From: Bacteroides ihuae
Lineage (GTDB): Bacteria > Bacteroidota > Bacteroidia > Bacteroidales > Bacteroidaceae
Length of the DNA stretch: 64,000 bases
Assembly: GCF_900104585.1 (NCBI RefSeq)
Contig: NZ_FNVX01000006.1
Coordinates: forward strand, 248,001-312,000
Reading direction: 5' to 3'
The stretch's first letter is position 1, and each line of letters opens with the position of its first letter. Both the position numbers and the translations under genes were made by a program. Under the pieces are notes generated by a model. The model saw nothing but the letters and a program-made list of their open reading frames with translations. It was not told where the DNA came from and did not search any database. Below are positions 37,334 through 45,659 of this stretch, one piece after another.

Positions 37334-39652
37334 ATGAAACGAATAATTGTAATGATGGCAGTGGCTTGGACAATCTCAGGCTATGCGCAAAAGTTAGGCG
37401 TGAACACACTCGACGAGGTGATTAATGCCATGACCATAGAAGAAAAAGCACACCTTTTAATTGGTGCCTCCAATGAAGGCTTTTCAGGAGAAGGTGCAAC
37501 CATTGGTAAGACATGGAACATTGTTCCGGGTGCCGCAGGAACGACTGTTCCCAACGAACGTTTAGGCATTCCCGCTACCGTATTAGCCGACGGCCCTGCA
37601 GGATTACGCATCGCTCCAACCCGACCAAATGATTCGAGCACCTATTATTGCACCGGTTTCCCTGTCGCCACTATGCTAGCAGCTACCTGGAATCCGACGT
37701 TAGTAGAAAGTGTGGGCAAAGCGATGGGCAATGAAGTACTGGAATACGGTTGTGATGTGCTACTTGCGCCAGGCATGAATATCCACCGTAACCCACTCTG
37801 CGGACGTAACTTTGAGTACTATTCCGAAGACCCGTTTGTTGCTGGAAAGATAGCAGCCGCAATGGTCAATGGTGTACAGAGCAATGGAGTGGGCACAAGC
37901 ATCAAGCACTTTGCCGGGAATAACCAAGAGACTCTTCGCACCCGCAATGATGCCCGTATTAGCCAACGTGCACTGCGTGAAATCTACCTGAAACCGTTTG
38001 AAATTACGGTCAAAGAATCGCACCCATGGACGGTAATGTCATCCTACAACAAGATCAACGGCACTTACACGCAAGAAGATTATGAGCTGTTAACCACCAT
38101 TCTACGTGATGAATGGGGCTTTAAAGGCATTGTTATGACCGACTGGACCGGAACTCGCAACACAGCAGCACAGGTTCATGCGGGTAATGACCTGATGATG
38201 CCCGGCAACAAAGAACAAATTGCAGATATCTTAGATAAAGTAAAAAAGGGAACACTGAAAGAATCAGAGGTGAACATCTGTGTAAAACGGATACTCGAAT
38301 ACATCCTGCAGACGCCTCGCTTCAAAGGATACAAATACAGCAATAAACCTGATTTGAAAGCTCACGCAAGCATTACCCGAAACTCGGCTGCCGAAGGTAT
38401 GGTCTTGCTAAAGAATGATAATGAGACCCTTCCTTTGCAAGCTGACTTAAAAAACATTGCCCTTTTTGGCATCACTTCCTACTCCTTCATTGCAGGCGGA
38501 ACAGGTTCCGGTGATGTGAATAAAGCGTATGTAGTCGATTTGCAACAAGGATTAGAGAATGCAGGCTTCGGCATCCAAGAAAAAACCAAGAAGGTTTATG
38601 AAAAATTTCTGGCTTACGAAAATGAGAGACTTGAAGAGATCAATATCGAACGAGGCTGGTATCTTGGTCCGCTTCGTCCCAGAGAGCCTGAGATGGACAA
38701 CATCTTCATCAAATTGCGTGCAAAAGATTCGGATGTCGCCATTATTACAATTGGGCGCAACTCAGGAGAAGGTAACGACCGAGGCATCAAGGATAATTTT
38801 GAACTGAGCCAGACCGAACGTGAGTTACTCACCAATGTTACTCGAGAGTTCCATGCACAGGGAAAAAAGGTTGTAGTCATTCTCAATATTGGAGGAGTCA
38901 TTGAAACAGCTTCATGGAAATACCTTCCCGATGCCATTCTATTGGCTTGGCAAGCAGGACAAGAAGCCGGAAATAGTGTTGCTGATGCATTGAAAGGAAC
39001 AACCAATCCTTCCGGTAAACTACCCATGACCTTCCCTCTGGATTATACAGACCATCCCTCTTCACGTAACTTCCCCGCAGGCTTTGTTTCAAACTGGGAC
39101 GATGAACAGAATACCACGCTACTCAACAAGAAAGACATTGGCTGGACCAATTATGAAGAAGACATTTGGGTTGGCTACCGCTACTTCAACACTTATAACA
39201 AAGAAGTCTCTTATCCATTTGGATATGGCCTCTCTTACACCACCTTCCAGTATAGCGATATCAAAGTAAAAACAACGGCAAGCAGCATAAAAGTCTCTGT
39301 TAAAGTAACAAATACCGGAAAGGTAGCCGGCAAAGAAGTTGCAGAGCTTTATGTAACAGCTCCCGCAGGGGAAGTGAAGAAGCCAAGTTGCGAACTAAAA
39401 GGGTTCGCCAAGACTCAGCTGCTGGAGCCGGGAGCTTCAGAAGTCCTCGTGATGGAGGTTAAGAGTGAAGACTTGGCTTCTTTCAATGAAGCTAAATCTG
39501 CCTGGATAACAGATGCCGGACACTATAAAGCATTAATTGGTGCCTCCATAAACGATATTCGCCAAAGTACATCCTTCATCATCAGCAAACCGCAAGTGCG
39601 TAAAGTTCATAATGTATTAAAACTACAAGAAACGATGAATAGAATGAAATAA
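37334..39652 (+). CDS. GH3 beta-glucosidase-type enzyme
   Basis: A 772-residue exported glycosidase (signal peptide ending WTISGYAQ). Domain order: (beta/alpha)8 barrel (about 25-320) with GFPVATMLAATWNP, GRNFEYYSEDP and IKHFAGNNQETLR; the nucleophile motif GIVMTDWTG with Asp270; an alpha/beta sandwich (about 350-590) with EGMVLLKNDNETLPL; and a C-terminal fibronectin-III-like domain (about 640-740). Most such enzymes are beta-glucosidases; others cleave beta-xylosides. Substrate cannot be settled here. It stands alone between the nuo terminator and its own terminator, with a -7-like TATCTTTG about 55 bp upstream of the ATG. Confidence 0.9.
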   Translation: MKRIIVMMAVAWTISGYAQKLGVNTLDEVINAMTIEEKAHLLIGASNEGFSGEGATIGKTWNIVPGAAGTTVPNERLGIPATVLADGPAGLRIAPTRPNDSSTYYCTGFPVATMLAATWNPTLVESVGKAMGNEVLEYGCDVLLAPGMNIHRNPLCGRNFEYYSEDPFVAGKIAAAMVNGVQSNGVGTSIKHFAGNNQETLRTRNDARISQRALREIYLKPFEITVKESHPWTVMSSYNKINGTYTQEDYELLTTILRDEWGFKGIVMTDWTGTRNTAAQVHAGNDLMMPGNKEQIADILDKVKKGTLKESEVNICVKRILEYILQTPRFKGYKYSNKPDLKAHASITRNSAAEGMVLLKNDNETLPLQADLKNIALFGITSYSFIAGGTGSGDVNKAYVVDLQQGLENAGFGIQEKTKKVYEKFLAYENERLEEINIERGWYLGPLRPREPEMDNIFIKLRAKDSDVAIITIGRNSGEGNDRGIKDNFELSQTERELLTNVTREFHAQGKKVVVILNIGGVIETASWKYLPDAILLAWQAGQEAGNSVADALKGTTNPSGKLPMTFPLDYTDHPSSRNFPAGFVSNWDDEQNTTLLNKKDIGWTNYEEDIWVGYRYFNTYNKEVSYPFGYGLSYTTFQYSDIKVKTTASSIKVSVKVTNTGKVAGKEVAELYVTAPAGEVKKPSCELKGFAKTQLLEPGASEVLVMEVKSEDLASFNEAKSAWITDAGHYKALIGASINDIRQSTSFIISKPQVRKVHNVLKLQETMNRMK

Positions 39653-39682
39653 AAACAAAAATGAAATCTTATTGAAATATAG

Positions 39683-39729
39683 AAGCCTCTGCAGAAGAAT
39701 GCCATAACATCCTTATCTGCAGGGGCTTT
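39683..39729 (+). terminator. Terminator after the GH3 gene
   Basis: GAAGCCTCTGCAGA pairs, with one bulge, with TCTGCAGGGGCTTTC about 30 bp past the stop codon. Confidence 0.7.
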
Positions 39730-39865
39730 CATATTTCGCCGAATTTTGGTACACTCAGGGAAGACACATGATTGTAATATATACGTCAATTAAATGTATA
39801 AAGGCTGACTCAGCAATGTAATCTCATCCCCTCATCTTTGCAACGAAAAAGAAACGTATTTTTAG

Positions 39866-42577
39866 ATGAGCATGAAAAAAGTATCAAAAAGAATTTTATC
39901 AATCGTTGTGTTACTCGCCCTTTTCTCGGCAATAGCAGTAGCCAACAACATTAAAGGAATCATCAGAGACAAAAGCTCTAAAGAGCCGCTCACAGGAGCA
40001 ACAGTACAAGTTCTCGGTACCAACATTGGGGTAATAGCCGATTTAGACGGTAACTACAACCTCGTCGGATTGAAAAATGGAACATACACCATTCTAATTA
40101 AGTATGTGTCGTACAAAACCATTGAAGTAAAAAGCGTGAAAGTGTCCGGTAATGCACCCATCACTCTTGATGTTGAAATGGAACCCGAAAGTCAAGTACT
40201 TGGCGATGTCACAGTGGTGGCGCGCAAAAATCTGGAAGGCGAAAAAGCACTGTTGCAAGAGCGACAAAAAGCAACTCTCGCCATTGAAAACTTGGGCTCA
40301 AAAGAGATGAGTCTGAAAGGAGTATCCAATGTAGCAGACGGTGTAAAGAAAATCACCGGTGTGTCTTTGGCTAGTGCCGGACAACTGATTGTTCGCGGTC
40401 TTGGCGACCGTTATAGCACAACGACTCTCAATGGATTACCGATTGCCTCTCCGAACCCCGATAACAAATTAATCCCACTGGACATTTTCCCTACATCTAC
40501 GGTGAGGAACATTACCATTAGTAAAGTATATGAAGCAGGTGCTTTTGCTGATTATTCAGGAGCACATGTTGACATAGGAACACGCGAAAATACCGGCGAA
40601 GATTTCTTTTCAATCTCCCTCAATGCAGGTGGAAAAGTGAATACCCTTTTCAAAGACTTTTACGCTAGTGATCGTAAAGGATCGATGTTTAGCACTAACA
40701 ACCTCGACAAGAGCATCCTTACCATGAATAAGAGTGAACTTGAAGACAACTACTTGAAAAATAACGATCCGTTTGGAACCTCTTTCTCTATTTCCAAGAA
40801 CACCTCCTTGCCCGTAATAGGTGGCTCACTTGGCTTGGGCAAAAGTTGGAATATCAATGGTCATCGCCTCAGTTTACTAGCATCAGTGGGGATGAACAAT
40901 GACAGCCAAATACTAAAAGATGGATATGTGACCACCCTCACAGCGCAAGGCACTCACCTAAACGAATTCAAGTATGACAGCTATACTTCCGAACTTAAAC
41001 TAGCCGGATTACTAAGCCTTGGATACACTTTCCGCAAAGCGGACAGAATTAACTATACCCTGTTTTATGCCCGTAATGCTGTAGACGACTACATGCGCCG
41101 CGAAGGATATGATTCAGAGAAGATAAATCTTATAGGTAGCAACAGCGTATTTCACGCTTACAGCTTGCTTAACAACCAATTATTGGGTCATCATGAATTT
41201 GGCAAGCAGTGGGATTTAAACTGGAGCACTTCTTATGGAAAAACCGGTAGTGACGAACCTGATCGCCGTCAGGTAATGTTCCGCAAAGATGACGACGGAG
41301 CTTTAAGCCTTTTCAAGCTTAATAAACAAGAAACGATGCGTTACTTCGGCGAATTGGACGAAACTGAAGTTGTGGGCGACCTACGCATGAATTATAAATT
41401 CGGGGAAAACAACAAAATACGCTTTGGCGGTACATACAAAGATAAAAGCCGTGATTTTACCTCAGCTCGCTTCTACTACAACCTCAATGCTATTGATCCC
41501 GTAATTACCAATATTTACGATACGGACAGTTATCTGAATCAAGAAAACCTATCCAATGGTAGTGTTTCTATCGCTCGCGACTTCCAACCGAAGTATACCT
41601 ACTATGCAGGTAGTGAAATAGGAGCTGCTTTTGTTGAAGCCGAATATCATCCTATGAATTCATTACTCGTTAGCCTTGGACTACGTTACGAGCAATCAAA
41701 ACAATGGGTCCGCTATTGGGATGACGCTTCTGCAGAAAAACGTTCGGAATTAAACACTGGCGACTTATTTCCGGCATTAAACATGAAGTACAGCTTTGAT
41801 GATGCCAACAGCCTTCGTTTTTCTGTCTCAAAAACAGTAACCCGCCCTTCATTCATCGAAATGGCTCCGTTCCTTTATAAAGAATCGTATGGTAGTGCCG
41901 AAATACGTGGTAATGCCGATTTGAAGAATGGCTATAACTATAACGTCGATCTTCGTTACGAATTCTTCCCAAAGAACGCCAATAATATGTTTTCCATCAC
42001 CGGATACTACAAGTACCTGGATAGTCCTATCGAACGGGTGCAAGAATCATCCGGAGGATCAGCCGTACATTCTTTCCGCAATGCCGACAGTGGTATGGCA
42101 GCCGGTCTGGAAATAGAGATTCGTAAAGAGTTATTTAAAGACTTTCGTCTCGGTGTAAACGGATCATACATGTACACCGATGTGAAACTGCCCAAAGGGG
42201 AAGGTATTTATACCGACAGCCAACGCGCACTGCAAGGAGCTTCTCCTTACCTGATCAATGCAGACGTGAGTTACACGCCTTCCTTTAGCGATACTCGCCG
42301 CATGTCACTTGCACTGATGTACAATGTTCAGGGACCTCGTATTCACTCTGTGGGTATTTTCAGTCTGGGCAACGTAGAGCAACAAGCACTGCACACGATG
42401 GATTTCGTAAGCAATTATGAGTTCAACAATCACTTCAGTGCCAAAATACAACTGAAAGACCTACTCAACAGTACCGTTCGTTTTAAACAAGACGTCCCTA
42501 ATACAGGGGAAGTAATTGAGGTAGAATCTTTCAAACCGGGAATGAGCGCCGAAATAGGCGTTACATACAAATTCTAA
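39866..42577 (+). CDS. TonB-dependent outer-membrane receptor
   Basis: A 903-residue receptor. Signal peptide (about 1-26), then a carboxypeptidase-regulatory-like domain (IKGIIRDKSSKEPLTGATVQVLGTN is its start, about 29-110), a plug (about 130-250) and a 22-strand barrel ending in the aromatic GVTYKF. The plug segment LIVRGLGDRYSTTTLNGLP with PNPDNKLIPLDIFP is a distinctive subclass signature seen in receptors of the TonB-Xanth-Caul type. It is not a SusC: no SusD follows. Instead two paralogous beta-helix lipoproteins follow within one operon (46 bp to the first). Ligand unknown. A second possible ATG is two codons downstream. Confidence 0.88.
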   Translation: MSMKKVSKRILSIVVLLALFSAIAVANNIKGIIRDKSSKEPLTGATVQVLGTNIGVIADLDGNYNLVGLKNGTYTILIKYVSYKTIEVKSVKVSGNAPITLDVEMEPESQVLGDVTVVARKNLEGEKALLQERQKATLAIENLGSKEMSLKGVSNVADGVKKITGVSLASAGQLIVRGLGDRYSTTTLNGLPIASPNPDNKLIPLDIFPTSTVRNITISKVYEAGAFADYSGAHVDIGTRENTGEDFFSISLNAGGKVNTLFKDFYASDRKGSMFSTNNLDKSILTMNKSELEDNYLKNNDPFGTSFSISKNTSLPVIGGSLGLGKSWNINGHRLSLLASVGMNNDSQILKDGYVTTLTAQGTHLNEFKYDSYTSELKLAGLLSLGYTFRKADRINYTLFYARNAVDDYMRREGYDSEKINLIGSNSVFHAYSLLNNQLLGHHEFGKQWDLNWSTSYGKTGSDEPDRRQVMFRKDDDGALSLFKLNKQETMRYFGELDETEVVGDLRMNYKFGENNKIRFGGTYKDKSRDFTSARFYYNLNAIDPVITNIYDTDSYLNQENLSNGSVSIARDFQPKYTYYAGSEIGAAFVEAEYHPMNSLLVSLGLRYEQSKQWVRYWDDASAEKRSELNTGDLFPALNMKYSFDDANSLRFSVSKTVTRPSFIEMAPFLYKESYGSAEIRGNADLKNGYNYNVDLRYEFFPKNANNMFSITGYYKYLDSPIERVQESSGGSAVHSFRNADSGMAAGLEIEIRKELFKDFRLGVNGSYMYTDVKLPKGEGIYTDSQRALQGASPYLINADVSYTPSFSDTRRMSLALMYNVQGPRIHSVGIFSLGNVEQQALHTMDFVSNYEFNNHFSAKIQLKDLLNSTVRFKQDVPNTGEVIEVESFKPGMSAEIGVTYKF

Positions 42578-42623
42578 ACAAGAGATATTAATTAAAACAA
42601 AAGTAACACTAATTTTTATTTGC

Positions 42624-43856
42624 ATGAAAAAGATTAATTGGAAATTTGCACCATTGGCTTTCGTAGCCACCATGTTTGTATTCACTGCTTGTAGCAGCGA
42701 TGACGATGACAATACCAATACAGCTCCTGACGGAACAGAGCTGAAGGGAGAATTAACGCAAGACCTGACTTTGAAGAGTGGAAACACTTACCCATTGACG
42801 GGTGGATATCACGTGAAAAGTGGAGCTACGCTCACCATCGAACCGGGAGTTATCATCAAAGCTAAAGATGATGATATAGTAGATTACATCTTAATTGAAC
42901 AAGGAGCCAAGATCGACGCTCAAGGTACAGCGACAAATCCTATCGTTATGACAGCTGAAAAGCAATCATACGGTGCATGGGGTGGTGTTCATATTTGCGG
43001 AAAAGCATCTATCAACATCGGATCAACCGGTAAGTCGGAAATTGGAGATGCTACCTATGGCGGCACAACAGACACTGACAATTCGGGTACAATGAAATAC
43101 GTTCGCGTAGAATATGCCGGATACAACTTTTCTGAAACAAAAGAAGGTAACGGTTTCACATTCTACGGGGTAGGTAGCGGTACAACTCTTGAATACCTGC
43201 AAGCATACAGAGGATCGGATGACGGATTCGAGTTCTTTGGCGGTACGGTAAACGTAAAACACCTTGTTTCTACAAGTAACAGTGATGACTCATTCGACTG
43301 GACTGAAGGATGGCGCGGTAAAGGTCAGTTCCTTGTTGCTTACCAAGAAAGCAAAGCAACACTTGGATATGACTGTGATGCACTCATCGAAGCCGATAAC
43401 TATGATAAGAATGTTGTAGCAACACCAGTATCACAACCTACGTTGGCTAACTTAACATTGGTAGGTAACAATTCTGATGCTAACACTAGAGGTATTCGTT
43501 TGCGTGCCGGTACATATGCAAAAATCTACAATGCATTGGTAAAAGGAAAAACAAATAACCTTACTACCGAAACAGCAGAAACAGAAGCTGCACTTGTAGG
43601 TGGCACAAATTCTATCCTTAATAATATAATCATCGAAGGAGATATAAAGGTTTCAGGACTAGGCGGATATACATCAGCTCTCTTCGCTGCTACTGCTACA
43701 GGCAATAAGATTGGCCAAACCATCACACTTACCAGCAACTATGTTGGAACAATTGATGGAGGAACAGATTTGAGCGCCGACAGCTTCTTCGAAAAAGCAG
43801 CGTATAAAGGTGCAGTTACTTCTAGCAATAACTGGACAACCGGCTGGACTCGCTAA
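42624..43856 (+). CDS. Beta-helix surface lipoprotein, paralogue 1
   Basis: A 410-residue lipoprotein: the signal ends VATMFVFTACSSDDDD, with the acidic stretch right after the lipid-anchored Cys that in Bacteroides is associated with surface exposure. The body has repeated turns rich in Gly, Asn and Thr (GATLTIEPGVIIKAKDDD, GAKIDAQGTATNPIVMTAEK, MKYVRVEYAGYNF), typical of a right-handed parallel beta-helix. It is about as long as, and clearly homologous to, the next lipoprotein. It follows the receptor by 46 bp, so it probably serves as its ligand-capturing partner. Function is inferred from position only. Confidence 0.8.
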   Translation: MKKINWKFAPLAFVATMFVFTACSSDDDDNTNTAPDGTELKGELTQDLTLKSGNTYPLTGGYHVKSGATLTIEPGVIIKAKDDDIVDYILIEQGAKIDAQGTATNPIVMTAEKQSYGAWGGVHICGKASINIGSTGKSEIGDATYGGTTDTDNSGTMKYVRVEYAGYNFSETKEGNGFTFYGVGSGTTLEYLQAYRGSDDGFEFFGGTVNVKHLVSTSNSDDSFDWTEGWRGKGQFLVAYQESKATLGYDCDALIEADNYDKNVVATPVSQPTLANLTLVGNNSDANTRGIRLRAGTYAKIYNALVKGKTNNLTTETAETEAALVGGTNSILNNIIIEGDIKVSGLGGYTSALFAATATGNKIGQTITLTSNYVGTIDGGTDLSADSFFEKAAYKGAVTSSNNWTTGWTR

Positions 43857-43911
43857 TACGTTGTCTCAACTAATTTTTCAAGATACGTTTCTTTTCAACT
43901 AAGTTGTTAAA

Positions 43912-43942
43912 GCCGATGGTGAACTGTTTGCCATCGGCTTTC
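43912..43942 (+). terminator. Hairpin between the two beta-helix lipoprotein genes
   Basis: GCCGATGG pairs with CCATCGGC around an 11-base loop, followed by TTTCGTT. The T run is short, so it may attenuate rather than stop transcription into the second lipoprotein gene. Confidence 0.6.
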
Positions 43943-43992
43943 GTTATTATTTAAGAGCAGAAACGTTCTCATAAACATTTCAAAAAAAGCAC

Positions 43993-45132
43993 ATGAAAAC
44001 ATTCACTACCGCCTTGGTACTCTTTGTTTCACTATTCATAGCCACCGCTTGCAGCAGCGGTAATGATGACACGGATAATAACATCGTTTTTGGCAACAAT
44101 ACTATCGGCAATGGTGAAGATAAATTCTTTATCACCAACAACCAAACTCTGAAAAAAGGGGTCTACCTGATGAAGGGCTGGTGTTACATTACTGATGGGG
44201 CTACGCTTACCATCGAACCCGGCACCGTCATCAAAGGAGATCATGAAACGATGGCAGCTTTAATCGTGGAACCGGGAGGCAAATTATTTGCCGAAGGTAC
44301 TGCCACCCAGCCCATTGTCTTCACTTCTGAGAAAAAAGTCGGAGAACGCAAACCCGGCGACTGGGGCGGACTCATCATCTGTGGTAAAGCCACAAACAAC
44401 AGTGGCATCATGCAAGTAGAAGGCGGACCACGCACGCTGTACGGAGGTAGCAACGATGCTGATAATTCAGGCGTCATCAGCTATGTACGCGTAGAGTTTG
44501 CCGGATATCCTTTTAAGAAGAATCAAGAAATAAACGGTGTCACTTTCGGCTCTGTGGGTAGCGGCACACAAGTAGATCATCTGCAAGTGTCCTACTCCAA
44601 CGATGATGCCTTTGAATGGTTCGGTGGAACAGTCAACTGCGATTACTTGGTCGCTTATCATTGTTGGGATGATGATTTCGATGCCGATAACGGATATCGT
44701 GGCACATGCAATTATCTGTTAGGTTACCGCAATTCACGCATTGCTGATAATTCTACCTCACATGGTTTTGAATGTGACAACAACTCAAGTGGTAGCAACG
44801 CACAACCCATTACCGCTCCTACCTTCAACAACGTCACCCTCTACGGTCCTTATTCAGTAGATCCGTCCTTTGAGAACACCACCCAATATATCAATGGAGA
44901 TAATCTACGTCCCGATAACGAGAGTCTCCTTGGCCTTTACGGAGCAGGCATTTCGCTAGGAAGCAACACAGCCGTCAACTTCCTAAACTCCACCATCAGC
45001 GGCTATCCCACAACGATAACAGGCACGCCAACCCGGCAAGAGAATGTAGTGTTCCTCAACTCAGCAACCCCTTCCTTACCCGCATGGACAAATACATGGT
45101 GCAATTTTGACCCTCAGAACATGGTCTACTAA
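43993..45132 (+). CDS. Beta-helix surface lipoprotein, paralogue 2
   Basis: A 379-residue lipoprotein (signal ends LFIATACSSGNDD). It shares its layout and many segments with the previous gene: GATLTIEPGTVIKGD, GTATQPIVFTSEKK, the WGGLIICGKA block, GVISYVRVEFAGYPF, then DDAFEWFGGTVNCDYLV. Paralogue 1 has the matching DDGFEFFGGTVNVKHLV. It has more Cys residues. A putative attenuator lies between the two. Same inferred role as a surface partner of the TonB-dependent receptor; perhaps the pair binds different forms of one ligand. Confidence 0.78.
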   Translation: MKTFTTALVLFVSLFIATACSSGNDDTDNNIVFGNNTIGNGEDKFFITNNQTLKKGVYLMKGWCYITDGATLTIEPGTVIKGDHETMAALIVEPGGKLFAEGTATQPIVFTSEKKVGERKPGDWGGLIICGKATNNSGIMQVEGGPRTLYGGSNDADNSGVISYVRVEFAGYPFKKNQEINGVTFGSVGSGTQVDHLQVSYSNDDAFEWFGGTVNCDYLVAYHCWDDDFDADNGYRGTCNYLLGYRNSRIADNSTSHGFECDNNSSGSNAQPITAPTFNNVTLYGPYSVDPSFENTTQYINGDNLRPDNESLLGLYGAGISLGSNTAVNFLNSTISGYPTTITGTPTRQENVVFLNSATPSLPAWTNTWCNFDPQNMVY

Positions 45133-45169
45133 ACTCAGTAAAAGTCAATACATTTCTTTCTCGCTATTT

Positions 45170-45262
45170 GTTTCTAGTGATGAAACTAAATGTTTCTTAC
45201 GTTGAAACAAAAAGTTTAACACGTTGGAACGATTGGTTTCCAAGTATGAAAACAAAAGTTTT
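45170..45262. repeat. Tandem 22-bp palindromic repeats
   Basis: Four units with exact 22-bp period start at 45182, 45204, 45226 and 45248, preceded by a half unit (GTTTC at 45170). Each unit is a small palindrome: GAAAC-5 nt-GTTTC, then GAAAC/GTTTA, GGAAC/GTTTC and GAAAAC/GTTTT. The units are joined by 7-nt linkers such as TTACGTT and ACACGTT. Two helical turns per period suggest a phased protein-binding array. Confidence 0.65.
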
Positions 45263-45290
45263 ATAGCGTATAAAACCAATGAAACTGTAC

Positions 45291-45535
45291 TTCCCTGGAA
45301 ATGGTTGACTTATACTGAAAATAGTTGTTACTATTAGAGGCTTGTTACTAAATAAGTTGTCACATACTATTATTATTTCCTAAAAAGGTTGTCAGTTTAC
45401 ATCCGTTGTTCCTAAAAAGGTTGACTATGAAAAACACTATACCTAAAACGAGTTTCCTTTCTTTAGCCTTATTCCCAAATTGAGTTGACCACCTTTCTAG
45501 TTAACCCTAAAAGAGGCAGACTTTAATTGTTTAAA
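45291..45535. repeat. Degenerate direct repeats with about 32-bp period
   Basis: A motif close to TTCCTAAAAAGGTTGAC recurs at 45312, 45345, 45377, 45409, 45440, 45472 and 45504 (spacings 33, 32, 32, 31, 32, 32), with one more copy at 45291. The best copies are at 45377 and 45409; the outer ones are degenerate. With the 22-bp array this fills most of the 527-bp gene-free gap before the TPR regulator. It could be an operator array or the worn end of a vanished insertion sequence. Confidence 0.55.
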
Positions 45536-45624
45536 AGAAGAAAAAAGACAAATTCTCCTTTTCTTCTATATTCTTTCTTCTTCATTATTTCTCATTTCAT
45601 CGTAAAAGACTTACGATAAAATAC

Positions 45625-45632
45625 TATATTTG
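45625..45632 (+). promoter_or_regulatory. -7 box of the TPR regulator gene
   Basis: TATATTTG matches TAnnTTTG and ends 27 bp before the ATG at 45660. An in-frame TTG at 45630 overlaps it and cannot be the start. Confidence 0.55.
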
Positions 45633-45659
45633 CATATCTATTTTCAAAACGTCACCATT

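Noticed and set aside
45170..45535. CRISPR array
   Set aside because: Repeats are 22-bp palindromes and 32-bp degenerate motifs without unique spacers of constant length, and no cas genes are near.
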